Assembly: GCF_900105495.1 (NCBI RefSeq)
Contig: NZ_FNTF01000002.1
Coordinates: 2,269,501-2,333,500, forward strand
Reading direction: 5' to 3'
Source: Pseudomonas frederiksbergensis
GTDB taxonomy: Bacteria > Pseudomonadota > Gammaproteobacteria > Pseudomonadales > Pseudomonadaceae
Length of the DNA: 64,000 nt
The position numbers were made by a program, and so were the translations under genes. Numbering within the stretch: position 1 is the stretch's first letter; every line of letters begins with the position of its first letter. Positions 34,270 through 43,900 of this stretch are shown piece after piece. The notes below the pieces were generated by a model, which saw nothing but the letters and a program-made list of their open reading frames with translations, had not been told where the DNA came from and searched no databases.

Positions 34270-36582
34270 ATGGCCTTGGCACACACACTGGGTTTCCCGC
34301 GCATCGGCGCTGACCGCGAACTGAAAAAAGCCCTCGAATCCTACTGGAAGGGCGATCTGGATCAGGACGCGCTGAAAAGCGTCGGCCGCCAATTGCGCGC
34401 CACCCATTGGCAATTGCAGAAAGACGCCGGCATCGACCTGCTGCCCGTGGGCGACTTCGCCTGGTACGACCAGGTCCTCACCCATTCCTTGACCTTCGGT
34501 GTAATCCCCGAGCGTTTCGACAGCGCCAAGGACTCGCGCGGCCTGCCGACCCTCGACACCCTGTTCGCCATGGCCCGTGGCGCCACGACGGCCTGCTGCG
34601 GCGGCGAACACAGCAAAGCGCAATACGCCCAGGAACTGACCAAGTGGTTCGACACCAACTACCACTACCTGGTCCCGGAGTTCAGCGCTGATCAACAATT
34701 CAAACTGAGCTGGGAACAGCTGTTCGACGAAGTCGACGAGGCAAAGGCCCTCGGCCATAGCGTCAAACCGGTGATCATCGGTCCACTGACTTACCTGTGG
34801 CTGGGCAAAGCCAAAGGCAATGACTTCGACAAACTCGACCTGTTGGAACGCCTGCTGCCGATCTACGGCGAAATCCTCGGCCGCCTCGCCGCTCAGGGCG
34901 TGGAATGGGTGCAGATCGACGAACCGATCCTGACCCTTGACCTGCCACAGGCCTGGAAAAACGCCTTCGAGCGCGCCTATCACATTCTTCAATATTCGCC
35001 GCTGAAAAAACTGGTGGCGACCTACTTCAGCGGTCTGGAAGACAACCTCGGCCTGGCGGTCAGCCTGCCGGTGCAAGGCTTGCACATCGATGCCGTGCGC
35101 GCCCCGGATCAACTCGGCCAGGTGCTGGACCGTCTGCCGACCTACAAGATTCTCTCGGTAGGCCTGGTCAACGGTCGCAACGTCTGGCGCTGCGAACTGG
35201 AGCAAGTGCTCGCTCAGTTGCAGCCGGCTCAGGAACGTTTTGGCGACAATCTGTGGGTCAGCAGTTCCTGCTCGTTGCTGCACAGCCCGGTGGATCTGGA
35301 TCGCGAAGACAAACTCGACCCTGAACTGAAAAGCTGGCTGGCCTTCGCCGTACAAAAGTGCGGCGAAATCGCCGTGCTGCGCGATGCCCTCAACGACCCG
35401 CAGTCACCCAAGGTGCAAGCCGCACTCGCCGAAAGCCGTGCCATTCAAGCCAGTCGCGCCGAATCGCCGCGTATCCATAAAGCCGAAGTACAGGCACGGA
35501 TAAACGCCATCAGTGACAAGGACAGCCAACGCCATTCGCCGTTCGCCAAACGCATCGAGCAGCAGCGTGCGCGATTGAAACTGCCGGCATTCCCGACCAC
35601 CACCATCGGTTCCTTCCCGCAAACCGGTTCGATTCGTCTGGCACGCCAGGCGTTCAAGCAAGGCAAGCTGTCGGCCAACGATTACACCGACGCCATGCAC
35701 AGCGAAATCCGTCATGCCGTGCAAGTCCAGGAACGCCTGGGGCTGGACGTGCTGGTGCACGGTGAAGCTGAACGCAACGACATGGTCGAGTACTTCGCCG
35801 AGCAACTGGACGGCTACCTGTTCACCCGTTTCGGCTGGGTGCAAAGCTACGGTTCGCGCTGTGTGAAACCGGCGATTATCTATGGTGACCTGAGTCGGCC
35901 GAACGCCATGACCGTCGACTGGATCACCTATGCGCAAAGCCTGACCGAGAAGGTCATGAAGGGCATGCTCACCGGTCCCGTGACCATGCTGATGTGGTCG
36001 TTTCCGCGCGAAGACGTCTCGCGCAAAATCCAGGCGCAGCAACTGGCGTTGGCCCTGCGTGACGAAGTGGTGGACCTGGAAACCGCCGGCATCAAAATCG
36101 TGCAGATCGACGAAGCCGCCTTCCGTGAAGGCTTGCCGCTGCGCCGTGCGCAATGGCAGGAATACCTCGACTGGGCGGTAGAAGCGTTCCGCTTGAGCGC
36201 CTCCGGTGTGCGGGACGAAACCCAGATCCACACCCACATGTGCTACAGCGAATTCAATGACGTGATCCAGTCAATCGCGGCGATGGACGCCGATGTGATC
36301 ACCATCGAAACCTCGCGCTCGGACATGGAATTGCTGGAGGCTTTCGAAGCGTTCGACTACCCGAATGACATCGGGCCGGGCGTGTATGACATCCACTCGC
36401 CACGGGTGCCGGACACGGCGGAAATGGTGAAATTGATGAGCAAAGCCGTGAAGCGCATTCCGGCTGAGCGGTTGTGGGTGAACCCGGATTGCGGGCTGAA
36501 GACTCGGGCGTGGCCGGAGACTGAGGCGGCGTTGGTGAACATGGTGGCGGCGGCGCGGCAGTTGAGGAGTCAACTGGCTTAA
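34270..36582 (+). CDS. metE: Cobalamin-independent methionine synthase
   Basis: 5-methyltetrahydropteroyltriglutamate-homocysteine methyltransferase, 770 aa, the normal length. It makes methionine from homocysteine without B12. The N-terminal half starts [17 protein letters not shown]. The C-terminal catalytic half carries [24 protein letters not shown] and the zinc site His656/Cys658 in HTHMCYSEF with Cys741 in [12 protein letters not shown] 34270 is preceded by AGAGGGAG. Under MetR control by position, with a terminator at 36655-36684. Confidence 0.96.
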   Translation: MALAHTLGFPRIGADRELKKALESYWKGDLDQDALKSVGRQLRATHWQLQKDAGIDLLPVGDFAWYDQVLTHSLTFGVIPERFDSAKDSRGLPTLDTLFAMARGATTACCGGEHSKAQYAQELTKWFDTNYHYLVPEFSADQQFKLSWEQLFDEVDEAKALGHSVKPVIIGPLTYLWLGKAKGNDFDKLDLLERLLPIYGEILGRLAAQGVEWVQIDEPILTLDLPQAWKNAFERAYHILQYSPLKKLVATYFSGLEDNLGLAVSLPVQGLHIDAVRAPDQLGQVLDRLPTYKILSVGLVNGRNVWRCELEQVLAQLQPAQERFGDNLWVSSSCSLLHSPVDLDREDKLDPELKSWLAFAVQKCGEIAVLRDALNDPQSPKVQAALAESRAIQASRAESPRIHKAEVQARINAISDKDSQRHSPFAKRIEQQRARLKLPAFPTTTIGSFPQTGSIRLARQAFKQGKLSANDYTDAMHSEIRHAVQVQERLGLDVLVHGEAERNDMVEYFAEQLDGYLFTRFGWVQSYGSRCVKPAIIYGDLSRPNAMTVDWITYAQSLTEKVMKGMLTGPVTMLMWSFPREDVSRKIQAQQLALALRDEVVDLETAGIKIVQIDEAAFREGLPLRRAQWQEYLDWAVEAFRLSASGVRDETQIHTHMCYSEFNDVIQSIAAMDADVITIETSRSDMELLEAFEAFDYPNDIGPGVYDIHSPRVPDTAEMVKLMSKAVKRIPAERLWVNPDCGLKTRAWPETEAALVNMVAAARQLRSQLA

Positions 36583-36654
36583 GGCAGGCGAAACTGATGA
36601 ACGTAGTTCCGTGAAGGCAGTGCGCTCAAGCATTTCATCACTGCAGTGGTTAGA

Positions 36655-36684
36655 CCCGCCGACTGCAAGGTCGGCGGGTTTTTT
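36655..36684 (+). terminator. Intrinsic terminator of metE
   Basis: Stem CCCGCCGAC / GTCGGCGGG (9 bp, 6-nt loop) followed by six T, 72 bp after the metE stop and 4 bp before the end of the convergent 967-aa gene. Confidence 0.9.
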
Positions 36685-36688
36685 ACGT

Positions 36689-39592
36689 TTAAGCTTTACT
36701 CACCTGAATCCACGCCATATCCCAATCGTTACCCACACCGCTGACCTCAAGGCTATCGATGTACAACGTCAACTGTGGAGTGGTTGAGCTGAAACCGATC
36801 GTCAAGTTAGACATGTTTGCAGTGTGAATGTGCCAGTCCTGACCCGCTGACTGGTCGGTGCGAAGCCTAATGTGTGGTGGCGCGTATTGAGGATAGAAAC
36901 GTGCTATCCGAATAGTGAAGTAGTAGTACACATTGGGTTGCAAGTTGTAGAACGTCTTGTATAGCAAGACTCCGTTGGACCAGTTGGTATAGGTGTAGTT
37001 ATTGAGTACGTATTGCCCATGATTGAAATGAAAGGTCAGGTCCCGGTGCCGAATGGCATCGCCCGTGGTCCAGCCATTGAATTGGCCATAGTGGAAATTG
37101 GTGATATCGGTCGATAGCCCCTGTTGCACAGTGAAGGTGTAGGCGAGTGAGGTTTTATTACTGCCATCGGTGGTCCGTGCGGTAATGGAATGACCGCCGA
37201 ACGAGAAGTTGCGCGCTAGGAGGGTCCAGCTTCCGGTATTGGTGGTCGGGACCGATCCCAGCAGGGTGGCGCCATCGTAGATTTCGATCTGATGTCCTGG
37301 TGAGGCCGAGCCGCTGATGCTGATATTGCTCTGGTAGTAAGTCGCACCACCGTTCGGGATCGTCGAGCTGCCAGCCTTCACCGAGTCGATGATGGGCGTC
37401 TGCGCTTCCTGCACAACAAAGGCCCAGATGGCGGAGGGCCGGTTTGTGCCGGGGTTCTGCACGGTGAAACTGTACGAGCCCGGCGCCAGGGTGGTGAGGG
37501 TGTGTGACCAGGTTTTCCCTGCGGTGGAGGTTGGTGTGGCCACGATCACGCCATGGTTGCGCAGTTCTACGGGGACACTCACTCCAGCAGTGCCCGTCAG
37601 CGTTGCCCGGGTGGCAAATGTCTGGCTGTTGCGGGGGATATCGCTGCCATTGCCGTCCTTGACTATCGTGATGTCCGGGTTCGGAATCGGTGAGCCGATG
37701 TTCAATCGCCGCCGTTCCGAAACCCGTTGGGTTTTGGTAAAGGGGTTGGTGACGGTATAGACCAGCTCGACGGTGTTGTTTCGATTGGCCAGCAGTTTCT
37801 CGAAGGGCACGGTTCGCGTAATGTCTTTGCCCACCATTTCAGGCTGCACCTCTATCGGCGGTGACGACCAGGAGTCCTGCTGGTTGGCCCCAATGAAGTC
37901 GAGCCTGACGATGTGCAGGGCACGCATGCCGGGATAAGGCTCGATGGTGACCGCTGCACCGTTGGGTACATTTTCCGGGATCAACACATCGTCTTTCGCA
38001 TCGATGACTTCCGGTCGCAGCAATTGGGCCGTGATGTCGCCGATTTCCAGCACCAGGGTTTCGGAACCCACGTCTTCAGTGTCTTTGCGGCGGACGGTGT
38101 ACTCGACCAGTACCTTGGCCCCTTCCCATTTTTCAATATGGTCTTTGGGGACGGTGAACTCGATGTCCTTGTCCACCATCTCCGCGCTGACTGGGCTGGA
38201 CGCCGCGTAGAAATCCTCTATGCCTATCGCCGTCATGACGTACCAGTAAATGTAAACGACATCGTTGAGAACGATGGCCCCTGGCTGGCTTTTCACGATC
38301 ACGTGGGCCGGGTCGGTGTCTACCGCGACAGACCCCCCTTTGGCTTCAGGCACCACAGGTGCAGCCAGCTTCAGGGGCATGCCGATCATCTTGGCGTAGG
38401 TCGTGCGTGAGTAGCGCGGGGTGGTGGGTTTGGCGGCTTGGGTCAGTCTATAGTCAACTTTGACGAAACCCCGAGCGATCAGGTGGACCCGGTCATAGGG
38501 AATCATGAACGTGTGCGAACGGCTCGACGCTTCGGGTTTCCATTGCATATCCACGGGCACCTGACGGCCACCAGCGCTGACGCCGCGCCAGCTCAGATCC
38601 ACCACGTCCCCAGGTACAAAACTGACTTTGGAGGAGAAGATATGTGTTTCGACGTCCTCCCCCAGCAGTGCATCAAGGTCGAGCTGTTGTTCGCCATCCG
38701 CCTTGTCGATAACGGGGGGTTCGAGTAGCACGAGCGTGGGGTCGAACAGGAAGAAGATCGGAGGCGCATCGGCAGCGCTGTGATTGTCCACCACATCCTT
38801 AAGGCGATAAGTGAGCAGCAAAGGATTTACGGGGGGCAGGTCCTTGAGGGCGCTTGCAGGAATCGTGTACTTGATGGGCTGGCCAACCTGGGCGGGAGTA
38901 ACCAGGGGCACCTTGAATTCTATATCTCTACTTCCCCACACGATAAAAATGCTGGAGTTCTTGCGCATGTTCTCGTAGGCAGGGATGGTGACGGGCAACC
39001 CGCGGTTTTCGTCCAGATAGTCCTTGGTAAGGCCACTGTCCAGGACATCCTGCTCTACCTGGATGGGTTGCAGCCCCTGATGGTAAGGCTCCTTCTCATC
39101 CGGGTCCGGTCCGCCGGGCAGGGTGGTTTTGATCAGTACTTTCAGTGCCGGTGAGCGTTCGTAGTCGCCCCCGATATTGCTGATCCTGCGTACGCCGACC
39201 ACCAGATCGCACACGCCGTCGGGCAACTGATTCTTTTGGATGGTCGGGAACATCCGATTATCCACTTGAGAGGCATTGACAGTGTCGCTCGCAAGCGTGA
39301 TCGGGCTCCCCGGCGAGTAGATCGCTTCAATTATCCATTCATCTTTTTCCGACATGCTGAGCCATGGGTCGATTACCACATTCAACGCTGTTGGCTGGTC
39401 TTTTCCGTCCAGGAACGCGAGTCGATTGATACCGCCGTGGACGCCCTCATCCGCTGGCAGGTTGGGGATAAACCCGGATATCAAGAGCCGATCAATGCTA
39501 TTGACTCTGATATCGCCGGGTTTTGGCAGCGGTGGAAGCAGGTCAATTTGCCGTGCTTTGACAGGGGGCTCGGGTGTGTTGAAAACGCTCAT
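36689..39592 (-). CDS. Large modular Ig-like repeat protein of unknown function
   Basis: 967 aa without a recognisable signal peptide or membrane helix. Residues about 190-630 contain at least four copies of a loose module with the pattern GM-x-x-x-D-x-V-x-L-x-W-x-G, then VG-x-x-I-x-FTVP and later V-x-V-x-Y-x-V (for example FVPGDVVDLSWRG near 325, VLNDVVYIYW near 441, PGMRALHIVRLDFIG near 554). Residues about 640-830 hold two bacterial Ig-like domains (GTAGVSVPVEL, SGSASPGHQIEIYDGATLLGSV). The last 130 residues, rich in aromatic and polar residues, look like a beta-sandwich or carbohydrate-binding domain. It lies 34 bp after the related 370-aa gene. I do not recognise a named family; surface adhesion or toxin accessory roles are guesses. 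Confidence 0.75.
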   Translation of the reverse strand: MSVFNTPEPPVKARQIDLLPPLPKPGDIRVNSIDRLLISGFIPNLPADEGVHGGINRLAFLDGKDQPTALNVVIDPWLSMSEKDEWIIEAIYSPGSPITLASDTVNASQVDNRMFPTIQKNQLPDGVCDLVVGVRRISNIGGDYERSPALKVLIKTTLPGGPDPDEKEPYHQGLQPIQVEQDVLDSGLTKDYLDENRGLPVTIPAYENMRKNSSIFIVWGSRDIEFKVPLVTPAQVGQPIKYTIPASALKDLPPVNPLLLTYRLKDVVDNHSAADAPPIFFLFDPTLVLLEPPVIDKADGEQQLDLDALLGEDVETHIFSSKVSFVPGDVVDLSWRGVSAGGRQVPVDMQWKPEASSRSHTFMIPYDRVHLIARGFVKVDYRLTQAAKPTTPRYSRTTYAKMIGMPLKLAAPVVPEAKGGSVAVDTDPAHVIVKSQPGAIVLNDVVYIYWYVMTAIGIEDFYAASSPVSAEMVDKDIEFTVPKDHIEKWEGAKVLVEYTVRRKDTEDVGSETLVLEIGDITAQLLRPEVIDAKDDVLIPENVPNGAAVTIEPYPGMRALHIVRLDFIGANQQDSWSSPPIEVQPEMVGKDITRTVPFEKLLANRNNTVELVYTVTNPFTKTQRVSERRRLNIGSPIPNPDITIVKDGNGSDIPRNSQTFATRATLTGTAGVSVPVELRNHGVIVATPTSTAGKTWSHTLTTLAPGSYSFTVQNPGTNRPSAIWAFVVQEAQTPIIDSVKAGSSTIPNGGATYYQSNISISGSASPGHQIEIYDGATLLGSVPTTNTGSWTLLARNFSFGGHSITARTTDGSNKTSLAYTFTVQQGLSTDITNFHYGQFNGWTTGDAIRHRDLTFHFNHGQYVLNNYTYTNWSNGVLLYKTFYNLQPNVYYYFTIRIARFYPQYAPPHIRLRTDQSAGQDWHIHTANMSNLTIGFSSTTPQLTLYIDSLEVSGVGNDWDMAWIQVSKA

Positions 39593-39626
39593 GGCGGATT
39601 ACCTCTGAACAGGTGGGTAATGGGAG

Positions 39627-40739
39627 TCAATCGATCCTGCGGGTGTTGCCGACAATGAAGACCTGGACGTACTTCGAGCGTCGGCGTTCGCCGCTGGCGG
39701 TGACTTGCGTGTACGCCACGTTGGCAAAACCACCGGCCAGGCGCTGGACCACGGCGTTGGACACCTCGAAGGTCAGCGCTGTCTGGGAGGCAACCGTTCG
39801 AGAGTCGGTGAACAGCTGGGGCAGGCCTGTGCGGGGTTCGCCTCGCCAGTCGAGTTCCACTACATCCGTTGGGGCAAAGACCGAGGCCGGGGTCGCGACC
39901 GTCACGATGACGGACTTGGCCCCTAGCGCAGTCATGTAGATGGCGTTGTCCTGATCGGTTTCGGACACCGCCGGGGCGGGCAGGCGTTGTGCGTGATTGG
40001 CGTCCTGGATATCGACCATCAGCCCGATCGAGTGGTCAGAGGCCATGTTGCCCACCTCGTCAGTTACCCAGTACTGAAGCAAGGCCTGCCCACTACCGTC
40101 GGCCGCGATCATTTCCTGGGAAATCGTGAGCTCGACCGGTTGACCGATCTCGGACTTCAGAACCTTGTGTGCGATGCGCCAGCCGACATACTGAAACGCC
40201 ACGGTATCGTTGGGGCGCATGCCCTGCCAGGGCTGCACGGTGACAATGACGTCCTGTGTGCCGTCGATGATCGACGGCGTAATGACGGGGGGCCGCAATA
40301 ACCTGTGGCCCGGGTATTCCGGTTGTGGGTCGATTCCCCCGGGCAGTTCGGTTTTGACGAACACCTCAAGATGCCCCGACTCCACGCTATTGACCCGATA
40401 GAACCAGGTACTGAAGCCCTCGGGAATGTCCTTGACCTGGACTCTTCTCAAGAGCGGCTCGCCGTTATAGTCACTTGGCACGGTGAACCAGATGATCGGC
40501 AGGGCGGGTGAGGTCGGGTGGCGAATGAACACTTCCACCCGGTCACCGACGAAGATTTGTGTGGGGGGAATAACGATCGCCATACCGTTGATGTTGCCTC
40601 GGGCCAACGTTCGGTTGATGCCCACATCCGCGTCTTCGATCGCCGTGAGGGCGCCGGGAATATCAAGCCTGCTTTCGCTCACGATCGAGGTGGCAAACCG
40701 GGCGGGGCTATTTTCCACCAGTTGTTCGTCAATATTCAT
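39627..40739 (-). CDS. Ig-like module protein, paralogous to the adjacent 967-aa protein
   Basis: 370 aa, no signal peptide or membrane helix seen. It holds three copies of the module found in its neighbour: QIFVGDRVEVFI (about 61-72), GMRPNDTVAFQYVG (173-186) followed by IGQPVELTIS, and VFAPTDVVELDWRG (about 270). It also shares with the neighbour the phrase F/L-[IV]-KT-x-LPGG-x-DP (near 128-138 here, 153-164 there). It probably arose from the same modular stock. Between the toxin-like gene and the 967-aa gene on the same strand; the 180-bp gap upstream may hold its own promoter. Function unknown. Confidence 0.75.
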   Translation of the reverse strand: MNIDEQLVENSPARFATSIVSESRLDIPGALTAIEDADVGINRTLARGNINGMAIVIPPTQIFVGDRVEVFIRHPTSPALPIIWFTVPSDYNGEPLLRRVQVKDIPEGFSTWFYRVNSVESGHLEVFVKTELPGGIDPQPEYPGHRLLRPPVITPSIIDGTQDVIVTVQPWQGMRPNDTVAFQYVGWRIAHKVLKSEIGQPVELTISQEMIAADGSGQALLQYWVTDEVGNMASDHSIGLMVDIQDANHAQRLPAPAVSETDQDNAIYMTALGAKSVIVTVATPASVFAPTDVVELDWRGEPRTGLPQLFTDSRTVASQTALTFEVSNAVVQRLAGGFANVAYTQVTASGERRRSKYVQVFIVGNTRRID

Positions 40740-40806
40740 GATGTGTCCTCAAGTCAGAGCGAACTGATGCCGCCAGATCACAGCGGATGGGCTCTTATTT
40801 AAGGTT

Positions 40807-40841
40807 CCGGTGTTGAAACCGGCTACTGTCAAATGTGACAG
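40807..40841. other. Two adjacent small inverted repeats in the toxin-Ig spacer
   Basis: CCGGT-N6-ACCGG (40807-40822) and CTGTCA-N4-TGACAG (40826-40841) lie side by side in the 180-bp gap between the toxin-like gene and the 370-aa gene. They may be stem-loops of an attenuator, or regulator sites; neither is followed by a T-run. Confidence 0.35.
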
Positions 40842-40919
40842 GTCAAGGCACTTTTCAGACGGGTGGCAAGCTTCGCCCATACGCCGCAGGAGCATTGCCG
40901 CCCCCCGGCGCTGGTGGTG

Positions 40920-43900
40920 TCAGAGGTTCTGGACTTGCTGCAAGGCTAACGGCCTGCCGATTTCACCACGCCAGATAGAGTCGACCGGCGCACCGGTTTG
41001 CGCCTGCTTTTGTTGCCATTGCAGGCCGAGATGGCGTTGTTGCGCTGTTTTGAGATGAGCTTTGACGAACTCGTCGAAGCGCGGTTGGGGCTTGTTGTAG
41101 TGAAAATGGGCATACCACAGGGGCTGTGTCGGAGTTTGCGTCAGGTCGAGCACTTCGTATTCCTGCAGGAAGTCCCTGCGCCCGTCCTTCAGGCGTGCGA
41201 GCTCGGTCAATTCACCGTTCTTGCGAACCTGCACCGCACCCTGTTTGAGCAGATAGTCCAGATACCCTTCTGTGGGCGTTTGGCTGATGAGGGAGTGCCG
41301 GATGCGCAAGTCTTGTCCTTTGCGCGTCAGTTCGGCAGCCTTTTCTCGCAGTTGCCCGATGAGAGGGGCCTGGGGGTCGAGGCGTTCGATCTGGCTGGCG
41401 CGCAGGCGAAGCTCGGTGGCTTCAGTCAGCATCATGTGTTCAAGGTCGACGGGCAGCATGTTTTGCCTGGCGTAGGCTTCGACCTTGTCCTGGTACGCCG
41501 CCTGGGTGTTCAGGCGACTCTTTGCCTCCGCCAACAAAGGCCTGACATCCGTGGGGGCATGCTGTTGGCTGATCCGCAGGGGATTGTCCTGCAGACGGTA
41601 TTTGCCGTGTAACCCTGGCAACCAGTTTTCGGTATAGCCATCGATGCCCTTGAGTGTGAATCGATCCTGGCCGCTGATCACGTCACCGATCAACAATTGA
41701 CCTTGTTCGGTTTCAAAGATCTTTTTCACGATAGGCCCGGTCGGCCGTGGCACAGATGTTTGCCTGATGGCCTGGCGAGCTCGTTCGGCGGTTTTTTCTA
41801 TGCCGTCCAGGAGCAGCGGGACATAGGTGAGATCGAAATGTTGAGGATAGCTGGCTGTCCATGCCGTCAGCTCCTTGCGAAATTGATCGTAGGCCGCGAG
41901 ACAGTCTTCAAGAATTCTGGTGCGTTCCGCGGGGCGGGCGTTCACTTGGTGAAGACAGTGTTGGGTAGCCAGGACCCGATCGATCCTGGCCCGTGCGTCA
42001 GCCATCTGGGTTTGCAGATAAAACCAGGAGACATCATTAACCGCATCAAACCGACTGACGACTTGCAAGTATTGACCCGTTTTCAGGTACTGCCGGTTCT
42101 CCGGCAGCAATGCGGCTGCCATTTTGTTTTTTTCTGTCGCTACGACTCTTCGTTGAGCGTCATTGGTGATGCGTTTGCTCCATTCATCAATCTGTGCGCT
42201 GGTCGCGTCGATCAATTCGAGCGCCTTGACCATCCCTACCCGTGCATTTTTGCGCTGTTGCAGAAGGCTCAATAGGGGCTTGAAGTCTGTGTTGGGCAGA
42301 GTATCCGACTGGTTTGCAAAATCGTCGAGTTCCTCCAGGTGCTGAGCGATGCGCCGGGCGCCAAACCTCAACCGGTGCAGTGAGCGGTCCACTATCACCC
42401 AGGCCATTCGGCTTTTTATGTCGTTAATACCTGCCCGCTTGTTGCCATGGCTCAACGGCAACAGTTCTTCGAGTTCCAGGTAAGCGGTTTTGGCCAGTTC
42501 TATTTCTTTCAGGCAAGCGGCGTCCAGGTGCTTGATTTGTTCCATGTGGGTTTGAGGTGGGCTACTTTGGTAGCGCTTCAGCGTCTCATTTGTGCGCGTG
42601 CTCAGGGTGCTGAGTTGCTCGATCCTGGCATCGGTGCTGGCTGTCAGTGCTTGTTGGCGCCGAAAAACCCGATCGACCCACCAACGCGGCAGTCGCTCGC
42701 GGATGACCGTCGGCCAGATCGGATCAAGCCTGTTGGCCAGGTAACTTTGTACCCCACCCCCTCCCGCCAGGCCGCCATTGAAGGCAGTCCCGTAAACGGC
42801 GAAGTGAGTGTTCCATTGCCCGCTGGCATCGAGGGCTACGGGTTGTTTATAGCTTTTGAGCTCAGTCCCGCTCAGCCGCCAGGCCCCGTCATGCAATTCC
42901 ACCTTGTAGATGATTCCGTACCTGACAATGAAGTCACCGTCGGCGTGTCGATAGACATTGCGATAAACGCCGTCCGTACCGGGTTGAAGGCCCGCCAGGG
43001 AAACTGGTTTTTCGTAGTGATAACCAGCGAATCGGGCTGCAATATGCCGGGCCTCACGTGCCGATATCAGCGGTGTGGACGAAGCGTCAGTGCCTCTGAA
43101 CATCCTGCTCAACTGGCGATGAAACGTTCGTGTGCGGATCGCGCTGAGCCGCAAGCTGAAACCCGAAAGAAAGTCCATGCCTGCATCGATCAACGCCTGC
43201 AGCACCATGGTTATTTCAGCCATGCCTTGCACGTGATTACCTTTGCGAAAGGCCGCGACGGCTTGATTGGCGCTGTTCCAGGCATCATAGAGGCCGACAC
43301 CGGTACCGATGATGGGCAAGACGCCAATGGCCATTTTCAAGTAGGTGAACACCTTCTCGCCCTTGACTGCGTATTGCTCCAGAAAGAGTTCGCTGTTGGA
43401 GCGTGAGGTGTTGCGATGAGCGAGGATCAGGCGGCCCATCTCGGCATGCAATAGATGGGCTGGCAATGAAGTGCTTTTGGGCCACGGGCGCCCGACGCCG
43501 ATGATCCCATCGAAGTTTTTCAGCAAGGCTTGCGTGATGCGGGCCAGGTGATTCGCCTTTTGGCCATCAAGGGCACGCTCTGCCAGATAGTTGGCCATTT
43601 CACTGCCAAGGCACAGATCGAACAACGCCTTTCGGGCTTGCTCCAGACTGTCGTATCGGCGCAGGAACACGCCGTCCGGGGTGTCGGGCAGGTACAGCAG
43701 CGTAACACCGCTGGTTTTCTCCTCAATGAAGGTAATGCCCGAAAGGGTGGTTGACTTGTAGTCCGTATCTTTGCCACCCGCGCTCAAGAAGGCGGGCAGC
43801 AGTACGATCTGCTGGCCATTGGCGGACCAGTCCTGCGCCGTCGCAGCCTCAATCGCGACGTTGAGGATTTGCCACTCGGTGGCGTTGATTGCACCTCGCA

